DNA of 64,000 bases from Desulfamplus sp. Its GTDB lineage: Bacteria > Desulfobacterota > Desulfobacteria > Desulfobacterales > Desulfobacteraceae. Numbering within the stretch: position 1 is the stretch's first letter; every line of letters starts with the position of its first letter. The notes below the pieces were generated by a model. It saw only the letters and a list, made by a program, of their open reading frames with translations, did no database searches and was not told the DNA's origin. Below, one piece after another: positions 41,004 to 49,930 of this stretch. A program made the translations under genes and the position numbers. The stretch covers positions 1 to 64,000 of the forward strand of contig JADFZQ010000013.1 of NCBI GenBank assembly GCA_015232455.1, written 5' to 3'.

Positions 41004-41249
41004 TCATAAATATTGATTATTTATATTTCCACAAATCATTTAGGCGAGCTATACCATAACTACTTCTTTTTAAACATATTTTTTATGGATTTAATCAAAA
41101 CAATCTTATCAATATATCTTTAGTATCTTTTTAATGCGTTTGCCCTGTACCAAAATAAAGCATAGATTGACAAAATTGAATAAAAAAGAGATATAAATTT
41201 TAAGCAGTGTGAAATAAACACTTAACAAAAACAGAAAATAGAATAGCTT

Positions 41250-42083
41250 ATGAACAGAAAGTGTATTGGATTATTAGTCAAAAGAGATGAGCGGGCAAGA
41301 AAAAAAGCGATTGAAGTTGAACGATGGCTCATAGAGAGAAATATTGATGTGGTATATGCTGATGGTTTTGCTAAAATACTTCCTAAAGAAGATATGTTCT
41401 GCCTTGTTGTTCTTGGAGGCGATGGCACATTCTTAAGTGCAGCAAGATTAATTGGAAACAGAGATATTCCACTTATGGGAATAAAATTTGGAGAGGTTGG
41501 TTTCTTAGCTGAAACACTTGAAGGTAAACTTTATGAAGCCTTAGAAGACCTTATTGAAAACAGATTTTATATAGAAGAGAGAATGAGACTTAAAGTTTGC
41601 GTAACAAGAGAAGATGGCGAAAATGCAACCGCCAGTGTTTTAAATGATCTTGTTCTCAATAGAGGTGCTTTATCAAGACTTGCCTACAGTGCTGTATATC
41701 TTAACGGCTCATACTTGACAACATTTAAAGCAGATGGACTTATTGTCTCTACTCCAACTGGCTCAACTGCCTATTCACTTGCTGCTGGAGGTCCTGTGAT
41801 TCACCCAACAGTTCAAGGGATAATTTTAACTCCAATATGCCCATTTACCTTAACAAACAGACCTCTTATAATACCTGATGATACAGAAATTGAGATTAAA
41901 CTTGAAAGAGATGCTACAGATATTTTCCTAACATTTGATGGGCAAGAAGGGATGTCCGTTAGCTCAAAAGATAGGATTATTGTTACTAAAGGTAATTATC
42001 CTTTGAAGATGATCTCATTTTCAAAGGATAATTATTATAATGTTCTTAAAGCAAGGCTTTTGTGGAGTGGGGGAAGGGGGTAA
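41250..42083 (+). CDS. nadK: NAD kinase
   Basis: This 277-residue cytoplasmic kinase makes NADP+ from NAD+. It has the GGDGT motif at residues 57-61 (VVLGGDGTFLSAAR), the NDLVLNRG segment, and the glycine-rich VSTPTGSTAYSLAAGGPVIHP typical of the family. Length is normal. It converges with the EamA transporter gene, leaving only 20 bp between the stops. No convincing ribosome-binding site precedes the ATG. Confidence 0.94.
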   Translation: MNRKCIGLLVKRDERARKKAIEVERWLIERNIDVVYADGFAKILPKEDMFCLVVLGGDGTFLSAARLIGNRDIPLMGIKFGEVGFLAETLEGKLYEALEDLIENRFYIEERMRLKVCVTREDGENATASVLNDLVLNRGALSRLAYSAVYLNGSYLTTFKADGLIVSTPTGSTAYSLAAGGPVIHPTVQGIILTPICPFTLTNRPLIIPDDTEIEIKLERDATDIFLTFDGQEGMSVSSKDRIIVTKGNYPLKMISFSKDNYYNVLKARLLWSGGRG

Positions 42084-42103
42084 TATTACTCATAACTTTA
42101 AAC

Positions 42104-43042
42104 TCAATTTTGATCATTTAGGGACAACTCCACTTTTTTTGTCTTATGCTGACTTAAGAATATTCCAGAGAAGATAACTACACAAGCAGCATATTGCTGC
42201 ATCGTAAGCTGTTCATCCAAAACTACAATTCCCAAAATCAGTGAAAAGATAGGTATAAGGTTTATAAAAGCTGACGCTTGACCAGCAGGAATACTGCTTA
42301 CACCAAAATTAAAAAGAGCATAAGCCCCTAAAGTAACCGCGGCTCCAAGATATATAACAGATAAAGTTGGCAAAAGAGGCAAAGAAGAGGGTAGGGTGGT
42401 TGACGAAAAAAATAGAAAAGGAAAATAGAATATTGCCCCGCCAAACGCTTGTAATGCCGTAAGAAAAAATGGGGAATAGCCTCTTTGAGTCAATTTTTTA
42501 AGGCATATCGTGTAACCAGCAGCACATACCATAGCTATAAATTCAAAAAGATTGCCAAGTGGAGGATTAGGTGCATTTGCTGCAACATCTCCACTAAAAC
42601 TAAGCCAACCTGCTCCAAATACCGAGATAGTAAGCCCTGCTAATACTTTTTCCGTAAGCTCCTCTTTTAATATAAAAAATGCAACTACGGAGACAAGAAG
42701 AGGCATGATAGCTGTTATCATACCAACCTGTGAAGCAGTAGTTAGTTCTAAAGCCTTAGCTTCAAATATAAAATATAGACATGGCTCACATATAACCATC
42801 GCAACTATAAGTTTTATATCTGAAATAAGGTTCTCTTTTTTTAAAGCAATATCTTTTAAGACCCCTTTAAAAATTGCAGCAAGTATGAAAAAAGAGACAC
42901 TTCCTATAAACATTCTTCCAAAAACAACTACCATAGGATGGTATCCTTCAAATGCAATTTTAAGTGCAACAAATGAGCTTGACCAGATAAGAGTTGCCAT
43001 AAGAAGGCTGATATATGGCAAAATAGAGTTTTGTTTATTCAT
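42104..43042 (-). CDS. EamA/DMT-family transporter
   Basis: This 312-residue inner-membrane protein has about ten hydrophobic helices arranged as two EamA repeats (first about 8-150, second about 165-300). Typical features are SLLMATLIWSSSFVALKIAFEG at the start and NLIPIFSLILGIVVLDEQLTMQQYAACVVIFSGIFLSQ at the end. The family exports small metabolites, but substrates are rarely predictable. It is divergent from the riboswitch-controlled operon at 43730. Confidence 0.9.
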   Translation of the reverse strand: MNKQNSILPYISLLMATLIWSSSFVALKIAFEGYHPMVVVFGRMFIGSVSFFILAAIFKGVLKDIALKKENLISDIKLIVAMVICEPCLYFIFEAKALELTTASQVGMITAIMPLLVSVVAFFILKEELTEKVLAGLTISVFGAGWLSFSGDVAANAPNPPLGNLFEFIAMVCAAGYTICLKKLTQRGYSPFFLTALQAFGGAIFYFPFLFFSSTTLPSSLPLLPTLSVIYLGAAVTLGAYALFNFGVSSIPAGQASAFINLIPIFSLILGIVVLDEQLTMQQYAACVVIFSGIFLSQHKTKKVELSLNDQN

Positions 43043-43179
43043 TGGTATTTCCGATTTGTAAGCGTTAGATAGATTAACAAAATTATAAACTTGAAGATCA
43101 AGTATAAAAAATTTTTTAATTCTATTTTAAAATCTTTTCCAGAGCAATCATATTTTCTTAAAATCTATAAATTCTTACT

Positions 43180-43209
43180 TTGTAAAAGGCTTTACAGATT
43201 TTTGATAAT
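43180..43209 (+). promoter_or_regulatory. Candidate sigma-70 promoter of the riboswitch operon
   Basis: TTGTAA and GATAAT are separated by 18 bp, about 45 bp ahead of the first conserved riboswitch stem. This is the best -35/-10 pair I see in the 687-bp gap. In AT-rich DNA such matches are common. Confidence 0.35.
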
Positions 43210-43249
43210 GTAGTAAAAATTTTATATTAAATTTAAAAAAACATTTAAT

Positions 43250-43500
43250 TATTTCAAGGTGGCACTTGGTGCCTTAAAAGGGAATCCAGTTAAAATCTGG
43301 AGCGGTCCCGCCGCTGTAAACGGGGACATTTTTGCAATATGTCACTGTAAAATCCTGTTAATAGCTTAAATTTTCAGATAAGTTTTATTGGAAACTGTAT
43401 AACTTTTTGAACAGCTTATTTTGCAGACAAATTTTATGGGAAGACGCAAAAACTTAGGATGATCCGTAAGCCAGAAGACCTACCAAGAAATAATGATTTG
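43250..43500 (+). promoter_or_regulatory. Cobalamin riboswitch
   Basis: The conserved cobalamin aptamer segments occur in order: GGTGCC stem region near 43260-43273, GGGAATCCAGTTAAAATCTGGAGCGGTCCCGCCGCTGTAA (43281-43320), and the B12 box with CCGTAAGCCAGAAGACCTACC at 43464-43484. It controls the gene at 43730 through the terminator at 43555. Binding of B12 should repress. Confidence 0.93.
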
Positions 43501-43554
43501 ATGCGAAACGAGACGATAACGCTAAAAATCAACTCAATACCCAGGTGAAATGGT

Positions 43555-43598
43555 AAATCCCGTGGGCTGACACAAGTGTCGGTTCCGGGATTTTTTTT
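43555..43598 (+). terminator. Riboswitch-controlled intrinsic terminator
   Basis: AAATCCCG pairs with CGGGATTT, with an inner GACAC-AA-GTGTC hairpin, followed by eight T. It lies directly after the B12 aptamer and 130 bp before the coding start, so this is transcription-attenuation control. From 43599 to 43729 I see only an AT-rich leader and the ribosome-binding site AAAGGAC. Confidence 0.85.
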
Positions 43599-43729
43599 GT
43601 TCGGAATCTGACTAAATTTTAACTTAGACTCTTAAAGCTAATTAGATGTTAAGACTTAGAGATGTCAACAGAACCTAAAACTTAGCATTTTAAAAAAACT
43701 TAAGAGTTATTTTAAAGGACAAAAAAACC

Positions 43730-45091
43730 ATGAAAACACAGATTGAACTTGCAAGAGATGGGATAATCTCTGAGCAGATGAATCAGGTAGCTCTTGATGA
43801 AGGTTACGCTCCAGAAACAATCAGAAGCCTTGTTGCAAAGGGTGAGATTGTAATTCCCAATAATCCGTTTGCACAAAGACTAAGAACTAAATCAGTACAA
43901 ACCCAATCAGCACAAATTCAAAAAGTTGTTGGCATTGGTACAGGTCTTAGGACAAAGGTTAATGCTTCTATTGGAACATCATCTGATATATGCAGTATTG
44001 ACGCTGAAGTCAAAAAAGCGATTGCAGCTCAAGAAGAGGGGGCTGACACTTTAATGGAGCTTTCTGCTGACGGAGACCTTGATGCTATTCGCCGCGAAGT
44101 TATAAAAGCTGTAAATCTTCCAGTTGGAAATGTGCCTCTTTATCAGGCTTTTAAGGAGACCGGACGGAAATATCACAATCCAGCAAAACTTGATCCTGAA
44201 TTTTTGTTTGATTTAATTGAAAGGCAGCTTGAAGATGGATTAAGTTTTATGGCGATCCATTGTGGAATCAATCAATACACCATAGAGCGGTTGAGAAAAC
44301 AGGGATTTAGATATGGCGGGCTTGCCTCAAAAGGCGGAACGTTTATGGTAGCTTGGATGGATGCAACTGGTAAAGAGAATCCACTTTACGAGCAGTTTGA
44401 TAGGGTCTGCAATCTTATGAAAAAATATGATGCGGTTCTCTCTCTTGGAAATGGAATAAGAGCTGGTGCAATTCATGACAGCCACGACAGGGCACAGATG
44501 GCAGAGATGATAATAAATTGTGAGCTTGCAGAGATTGGCAGAGAGATGGGCTGCCAAATGATGGTTGAGGGTCCGGGTCATGTTCCAATGGACGAAATTC
44601 AAGGAAATATAATGCTTGAAAAGAGAATGAGCGGGAATGCCCCATATTATGTTCTTGGACCTCTTCCAGCAGATACAGGTGCTGGCTATGATCACATAAC
44701 TTCTGCAATTGGTGCTGCTACATCTTCATGGCACGGGGCTGATTTAGTATGCTATATCACGCCAGCAGAGCATCTTGCCCTGCCAAATGAGCAAGATGTC
44801 AGGGAAGGGGTAAGAGCTACAAGACTTGCAGTCAGAATTGGAGATATTGCCAAATATCCGCACAAAAGAGAAAATGAAAAACTTGCATCAATGGCAAGGC
44901 GTGACATGCGATGGGATGATCTTGAAAAATATCTGCTCTTTCCTGAAATTGCAAAACAGATGCGTAGTGGAAGGTCTCCACAGGAAGAAAAAACATGCAC
45001 AATGTGCGGGGATTTCTGTGCCATGAAAAAAGGTATGGAGGTTTTTAAAAATGATATTAAATATGACAAGATATACAAAGAGCAGCTTTAA
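43730..45091 (+). CDS. bzaF: 5-hydroxybenzimidazole synthase (ThiC paralogue, probable BzaF)
   Basis: This 453-residue radical-SAM enzyme is of the ThiC superfamily. ThiC itself makes the thiamine pyrimidine from aminoimidazole ribotide. The paralogue BzaF converts the same substrate into 5-hydroxybenzimidazole, the lower ligand of anaerobic corrinoids. The body is clearly ThiC-like (MVEGPGHVPMDEIQGNI; PFYVLGPL-type YYVLGPLPADTGAGYDH). The C-terminal cluster motif is C-TM-C-GDF-C (CX2CX3C), one residue shorter than the CX2CX4C of E. coli ThiC. The assignment to BzaF rests on context: a cobalamin rather than a TPP riboswitch upstream, and cobT 113 bp downstream. ThiC remains the alternative. 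Confidence 0.8.
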   Translation: MKTQIELARDGIISEQMNQVALDEGYAPETIRSLVAKGEIVIPNNPFAQRLRTKSVQTQSAQIQKVVGIGTGLRTKVNASIGTSSDICSIDAEVKKAIAAQEEGADTLMELSADGDLDAIRREVIKAVNLPVGNVPLYQAFKETGRKYHNPAKLDPEFLFDLIERQLEDGLSFMAIHCGINQYTIERLRKQGFRYGGLASKGGTFMVAWMDATGKENPLYEQFDRVCNLMKKYDAVLSLGNGIRAGAIHDSHDRAQMAEMIINCELAEIGREMGCQMMVEGPGHVPMDEIQGNIMLEKRMSGNAPYYVLGPLPADTGAGYDHITSAIGAATSSWHGADLVCYITPAEHLALPNEQDVREGVRATRLAVRIGDIAKYPHKRENEKLASMARRDMRWDDLEKYLLFPEIAKQMRSGRSPQEEKTCTMCGDFCAMKKGMEVFKNDIKYDKIYKEQL

Positions 45092-45131
45092 AGTTTGATT
45101 GCAAATATTTAAGGCATCAATTTAGGGTTAT

Positions 45132-45164
45132 AGATTTGACAACTTTTCAAAAGTTGTCAAATTT
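45132..45164. repeat. Inverted repeat of the TTGACAACTT family, copy 4
   Basis: AGATTTGACAACTTTT and AAAAGTTGTCAAATTT enclose a single C. It lies in the 113-bp gap between bzaF and cobT and would form a hairpin in their shared transcript. The arms match the copies at 10160 and 22478. Confidence 0.6.
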
Positions 45165-45204
45165 TTCAAATATACGGCTGAAATTTAAGTAAGGATATAA
45201 AATA

Positions 45205-46314
45205 ATGAAACAGATTACTAAATATATAGAGGCAATTAGTAAACCAGATCAAGAGATCAAAGCAAAAGCTCTTGATCGACTTGCAAATCAGGCAAGACCA
45301 GCAGGTAGTCTTGGAATACTTGAAGAGGTAGGGGCAAGACTTGCATCAATTGCAGCTCTTCACGACAAAAATATTGGCAATACTCTTGATGTAAAACTTA
45401 AAAACAAATTTATAGTAACCTGTGCAGGAGATCACGGTGTTGTTGAAGAGGGAGTAAGCCTCTTTCCACAAGAAGTAACGCCCCAGATGGTTGAGAACTT
45501 TGTTAATGGCGGAGCGTCAATTAATGTCCTTGCAAAACACTCTGGAGCAATTGTCAAAGTTGCTGATTTTGGGGTTAATTTTGATTTTAATCCTGATATG
45601 CCAATTTTTCACAAAAAGGTAAGAAAATCTACATCTAATTTTACAAAAGAGCCAGCAATGAGCAGAGAAGAAGCCATTAAATCTATTTATGGCGGAATAT
45701 CAATTGTTGAAGAGCTTATGAACGATGCTGCGTTAAATGGTGATAGAGTTGACATTATAGGGACTGGAGATATGGGTATCGGTAACACAACTCCATCATC
45801 AGCAATCATTGCAGCATTTTCTGGAATAAGTGTGGCAGAACTTACTGGAAGAGGCACAGGTATTAATGATGAGATGTTGCAAAACAAAATCCGAGTAATT
45901 GAAAAGGCTCTTCACCTTCACAAGCCAGACCCATCTGATCCAATTGATGTGCTATCCAAAGTTGGGGGATTTGAAATTGGTGGACTTGCTGGGTTAGTTA
46001 TTGGTGCGGCAGCTTATGGAATTCCAATTGTTTGTGATGGAATTATCTCAACTGCTGGAGCATTAATTGCTTACGAACTTGCTCCAAATGTAGTTGATTA
46101 TCTCTTTGCTGGTCATCGCTCTGTTGAAGTTGGACATAAATTTATGCACCAAAGAATTGGTCTTGGTCCTCTGCTTGACATTAAATTTAGACTTGGTGAA
46201 GGGACGGGGGCGGCACTTGCATTTCAACTTATGGAGGCTGCAACACGTATCTTAGCTGAAATTAAGACTTTTGAAGAGGTTGCGATTATTAATGCACAAA
46301 ATTCTACAAAGTAA
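45205..46314 (+). CDS. cobT: Nicotinate-nucleotide--dimethylbenzimidazole phosphoribosyltransferase
   Basis: This 369-residue cytoplasmic enzyme activates the lower-ligand base to its alpha-ribotide for attachment to cobinamide. Typical CobT text includes LDRLANQARPAGSLGILEEVGARLASIA, VVTCAGDHGVVEEGVSLFPQEVTPQMV, GTGDMGIGNTTPSSAI and GTGAALAFQLMEAA, the last with the catalytic region nearby. With the upstream ThiC paralogue it makes a two-gene lower-ligand unit. It converges with the MCP gene. Confidence 0.94.
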   Translation: MKQITKYIEAISKPDQEIKAKALDRLANQARPAGSLGILEEVGARLASIAALHDKNIGNTLDVKLKNKFIVTCAGDHGVVEEGVSLFPQEVTPQMVENFVNGGASINVLAKHSGAIVKVADFGVNFDFNPDMPIFHKKVRKSTSNFTKEPAMSREEAIKSIYGGISIVEELMNDAALNGDRVDIIGTGDMGIGNTTPSSAIIAAFSGISVAELTGRGTGINDEMLQNKIRVIEKALHLHKPDPSDPIDVLSKVGGFEIGGLAGLVIGAAAYGIPIVCDGIISTAGALIAYELAPNVVDYLFAGHRSVEVGHKFMHQRIGLGPLLDIKFRLGEGTGAALAFQLMEAATRILAEIKTFEEVAIINAQNSTK

Positions 46315-46345
46315 CTTTATAGTCGGCTTTAGAGGATTTTAGTTG

Positions 46346-46377
46346 TTGAAGCCCAAAAAGTTATTTCTGGGCTTCAA
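46346..46377. terminator. Hairpin between convergent cobT and MCP genes
   Basis: TTGAAGCCCA and TGGGCTTCAA form a perfect 10-bp stem with a 12-nt loop rich in A and T. It is 32 bp after cobT and about 50 bp from the MCP stop. It probably serves as a two-way terminator, though T-runs are weak. Confidence 0.6.
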
Positions 46378-46429
46378 TAAAACAAGTATTGTAGTAATTG
46401 AGGAGAAGGTTGATTCAGGAAGTTAAATA

Positions 46430-48184
46430 TTATTTGCAGACAAAAGCATCACTTTGTTCACTCCCTGTTTTGAATTTACCTACCATTGATTTAAGTTTTG
46501 ATGAAAGCTCTGAAAGGTTCTGAGAGCTTGCGTCAAGTTGGGTAGAGGAGTTTGATATTTGAGCTGTGTATCTGTTCACTTCAGCTATATCTTTTGCAAT
46601 ATCTCCAGAAACAGTAGAACTCATAGCTACATTTTCATTGACCTCTTGAATACCAATTGATGCCTGAGAAATATTTTCAGCGATCTCTCCAGTTGCTGAA
46701 GATTGCTCGTCTATAGCTGTAGCAATATTTTTAACAATATCATTTACTTTACCGATAACTTGAGAAATTTCACTTATTTCATTAACACTTCCATGTGTTG
46801 ATGTCTGAATGTTACTTATCTTCTCTTTAATCTCAAGAGTTGCATTTGCAGTCTGTCTTGCTAACTCTTTTATCTCATTTGCAACAACAGCAAATCCTTT
46901 ACCAGCTTCTCCAGCCCTTGCAGCCTCTATTGTAGCATTAAGAGCAAGAAGATTTGTCTGTCCTGAAATTTCGGTAATTACCTCAGTAACTCTCGTAATA
47001 TCTTTTGCTGCTTGTCCAAGGGTATTTACTCTCTCTAAGGCATCTGAAGATCTTTTAACTGCTTCAGCAGTGATTTGACGTGCCTGCTCAGAGCTTCCTG
47101 CGATCTCGTTTATTGTGTTGGTCATCTCCTCTGCTGCTGCTGCTACGACATTAATATTGGCTGAAGCCTGTTCACATGCTGCTGCAACTGAAGTCATATT
47201 TGCACTCATCTCTTCTGCTGCTGCTGCAACTGTTTGTGATCTTTCAGAGAGAACAACAACACCATTTGACATAACAGCAGATATTTTTGACAAGTCGCAC
47301 GCTGAACTATCAACTACTTCAGTATCTCGCGAAATATTTCTAATGAGAGCCTGTAACTTTTCTACAAATATATTAAACCATAGAGCCAATTCACCAATCT
47401 CGTCATTATGTTTAACCCTTAAACGCTTAGTCAAATCTCCTTCACCTTCTGCAATATCTTTAATCATTAAAATAGTGCGTTTAATAGGTTTGGTAACAAT
47501 AATATATAAACAGAAAAGTATTGTACAAATCAATGCGACTACAATAAACGATGAGATTATGATCTGAGAAGTTATTGATTTTTTTATATTTTGGCTAAAA
47601 AGCTGATTAAAATTTTTAATAGAGTGCTCTGTCTGTTTTTGTCTCTTATCAATTTCTTGCTTGATAAGTTCTTTTGTAAAATAGATTCTTACAGTGCCAA
47701 CCTTTTCATTGTCATGTATAGCATCGTTAACGATAGAGAGAGACTCATCTAATTGTACATCATTTGGTATCTCTTTACCTGTTGTAATAGCTGAAGTTTT
47801 CCATGCTGCTGTAAAAGGTCCACCATCTGCATCAAGTACCTTTATTGCAATAATGCCATCTATTTTCAGATAGTTTTCAAGAAGCGTTGCAAGACCACTT
47901 TGATCAAAGTTATATATAAAGTTTTGAGTTACACTTCTGCATATCTCCATATTTGCCTGAATACTATTGAGTAAAGATTCATCTAATTTTGTAGAATCTG
48001 CTTTAAGAGCTTTTTGTTGTGATTGCTCAAAATCAGATATAATTAGCTTAGACATAGAGAGTTGCATATTTATTGCGATAAGACTGCTTATTGTTAAAAG
48101 GAATAATACAATTATGCTACATGCAAAAGAAGTCTTAAACGCTATGCTGTAAGCTCTCTTTTTTTCAGGGTTTGAGTTTGACAT
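46430..48184 (-). CDS. Methyl-accepting chemotaxis protein
   Basis: This 584-residue inner-membrane receptor has a first helix at about 15-40, a periplasmic sensor of ~160 residues, a second helix at about 205-232, and HAMP ([24 protein letters not shown]). The long cytoplasmic coiled coil has the signalling hairpin [40 protein letters not shown]. The Ala/Glu-rich segments ([22 protein letters not shown]) are methylation-region sequence. No C-terminal CheR tether pentapeptide is seen. The ligand is unknown. A single-domain receiver gene lies directly upstream. Confidence 0.93.
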   Translation of the reverse strand: MSNSNPEKKRAYSIAFKTSFACSIIVLFLLTISSLIAINMQLSMSKLIISDFEQSQQKALKADSTKLDESLLNSIQANMEICRSVTQNFIYNFDQSGLATLLENYLKIDGIIAIKVLDADGGPFTAAWKTSAITTGKEIPNDVQLDESLSIVNDAIHDNEKVGTVRIYFTKELIKQEIDKRQKQTEHSIKNFNQLFSQNIKKSITSQIIISSFIVVALICTILFCLYIIVTKPIKRTILMIKDIAEGEGDLTKRLRVKHNDEIGELALWFNIFVEKLQALIRNISRDTEVVDSSACDLSKISAVMSNGVVVLSERSQTVAAAAEEMSANMTSVAAACEQASANINVVAAAAEEMTNTINEIAGSSEQARQITAEAVKRSSDALERVNTLGQAAKDITRVTEVITEISGQTNLLALNATIEAARAGEAGKGFAVVANEIKELARQTANATLEIKEKISNIQTSTHGSVNEISEISQVIGKVNDIVKNIATAIDEQSSATGEIAENISQASIGIQEVNENVAMSSTVSGDIAKDIAEVNRYTAQISNSSTQLDASSQNLSELSSKLKSMVGKFKTGSEQSDAFVCK

Positions 48185-48346
48185 CTTGAATTCTCCTAAT
48201 ATTTTGTTACTTAAAACATCTAAATTTAGATTGATCTCCTACAAAAAACACTTCCTATCTCTATCCAGTAAGTCCAGCGAGTCAATTCAAATTTTCCAAA
48301 AACTCTAATCTGTATTAAAAATAAAAACTCTGATGGAAATTAGATA

Positions 48347-48733
48347 CTAACTTTTCTTCCACCTTTCAAGTTTTTCAAATGCTCTTTCAGCAGCATTAAA
48401 TATATCTAATAAACGAGCTGGTTTTTTGAAATAGTCTTCAAATCCAGCCCCTTTACATTCAGCCAATTCAAAATGGGACGCATCTCCTGTAATTGCGTAT
48501 GCAATTGTTAAAGGATTACGTTTTATAATCTTTCTGCACAGCTCAACGCCGTTCATCTCAGGAAGATTCAGATCAATGAAAATAACCAAAACTGTATTGT
48601 TATCAAGAATCTGAAGAGCTTGTGATGGGTTATCCGCAGTAAAGACCTCATATCCTCTTGTAACCAGAGCTGATTTCAACAATAAACAGATTGATTCATC
48701 ATCATCAACTACAAGTATTCTCTTTTCAATCAT
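48347..48733 (-). CDS. Single-domain response regulator (CheY-like receiver)
   Basis: This 128-residue receiver has acidic pocket DDD at residues 10-12, phospho-acceptor D54 in VIFIDLNLPEMNG, the conserved Thr in AITGDAS and the Lys in FKKPARLL. It has no output domain. It lies 162 bp upstream of the chemoreceptor on the same strand. It could be a CheY-type motor signal or a phosphate carrier for the HPt proteins encoded elsewhere in the window. Confidence 0.9.
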   Translation of the reverse strand: MIEKRILVVDDDESICLLLKSALVTRGYEVFTADNPSQALQILDNNTVLVIFIDLNLPEMNGVELCRKIIKRNPLTIAYAITGDASHFELAECKGAGFEDYFKKPARLLDIFNAAERAFEKLERWKKS

Positions 48734-48994
48734 TATAAAATCCTCATTTTTAAAGGAACAACTTGGTATTAGTATTATAATTAAAAAATTATAATGTTAT
48801 GGATATTGTTTACTAAAGAATGGTTCTGTTTTTTTATTTTAACACCTATTTTTAAATATACATATTTCTGAATAGTAATTGCAATATATATTTTTTTATA
48901 ATATCTCTTTATCATTTATGTGAAATAACATTTAGATATAAGCGAAATTTAACTATATAAATTTAAGATAAAGAGGCAAAGGAAAAATAAAATC

Positions 48995-49774
48995 ATGGGC
49001 TTAAAATTAGCAATAGGCGGTAAGGGCGGCGTGGGGAAAACAACAATTACTTCTCTTTTGGCAAGATGTATTGCTAATATTGATCCAAATAATAGAGTAA
49101 TTGCGATTGATGCTGATCCTGTAACTAACCTTGCTGCTGCACTTGGAATATCTGAAGCACCACCCATCACCCCTATTTCAGAACTATCAGACCTTATTGC
49201 AGAAAGAACGGGTGCAAAACCAGGGACTATGGGAGGTTTTTTCACGCTGAACCCTAAAGTTGACGATATACCAGAACGGTTTTCACGAGAAAGAGATGGG
49301 GTAAAGCTGTTAGTTATGGGAACTGTTCAAAAAGGTGGCTCTGGTTGCATCTGCCCAGAAAGCACTATACTCAAAGCCTTGATGAACCACTTGGTTCTTG
49401 CAAGACAAGATATTGTTATTATGGATATGGAGGCTGGGGTAGAACACCTTGGCAGGGCAACGTCAAGGTCTGTAGATGCCCTTGTTGCTGTGGTAAATCC
49501 GGGTCAAAGAAGCAGAATTGCTGCTGAAAGAATACGGCAGCTTGGTCAAGATATTGGAATAAAAAGAATTGTAGTATTGGGAAATCGTGTAAGAAATAGC
49601 GAAGATGAAAATAGAATAAGAGAATCTCTTTCTGACTTTGAAATTATAGGGTTTTTGCCAGAATTTGATGAAGTTGCAGAAGCTGATAGAAGAGGAGTAC
49701 GTCCATTTGATGATGTTATAACTATTCCTGACGAGATTAGGCAACTTGCAGCAAAATTTCTAAATCTTGGATAA
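48995..49774 (+). CDS. cooC: CODH/ACS nickel-insertion ATPase (CooC/AcsF type)
   Basis: This 259-residue MinD/SIMIBI ATPase helps assemble nickel centres of carbon monoxide dehydrogenase or acetyl-CoA synthase. It has the deviant Walker A GGKGGVGKTT (residues 8-17), IAIDADPVTNLAAALG, a CXC metal site (C118, C120 in GSGCICPE) as in CooC, and the ADRRGVRPFD ending. The ACS genes are about 10 kb away on the other strand, in line with this role. AAAGGAAAAAT is its ribosome-binding site. AcsF and CooC cannot be told apart here. Confidence 0.85.
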   Translation: MGLKLAIGGKGGVGKTTITSLLARCIANIDPNNRVIAIDADPVTNLAAALGISEAPPITPISELSDLIAERTGAKPGTMGGFFTLNPKVDDIPERFSRERDGVKLLVMGTVQKGGSGCICPESTILKALMNHLVLARQDIVIMDMEAGVEHLGRATSRSVDALVAVVNPGQRSRIAAERIRQLGQDIGIKRIVVLGNRVRNSEDENRIRESLSDFEIIGFLPEFDEVAEADRRGVRPFDDVITIPDEIRQLAAKFLNLG

Positions 49775-49788
49775 TGCTGATATGTGGT

Positions 49789-49822
49789 AAGTTCTGGAAA
49801 CTTTTAAAAATTGCCAGAACTT
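49789..49822. repeat. Divergent hairpin with CAACTTTT-like core
   Basis: AAGTTCTGG and CCAGAACTT arms surround AAACTTTTAAAAATTG. The inner core resembles that of the TTGACAACTT hairpins but the outer arms differ. It lies 15 bp after cooC and may act as its terminator. Confidence 0.45.
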
Positions 49823-49930
49823 AAACCTAAATTTATTGTGTAATTAAAGTGAAAAAAAAAATTTTATTTGGACTATCAAGATCACCAGAGACGATGGTTT
49901 TAACCGATAATAAAGAGTTAAAATCCTAAT

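Noticed and set aside
42552-43061. 169-residue plus-strand ORF
   Set aside because: It is antisense to the EamA transporter, which has clear helices and family text.
43250-43600. TPP riboswitch ahead of the ThiC-like gene
   Set aside because: The thi-box sequences are absent; the aptamer clearly matches the cobalamin class.
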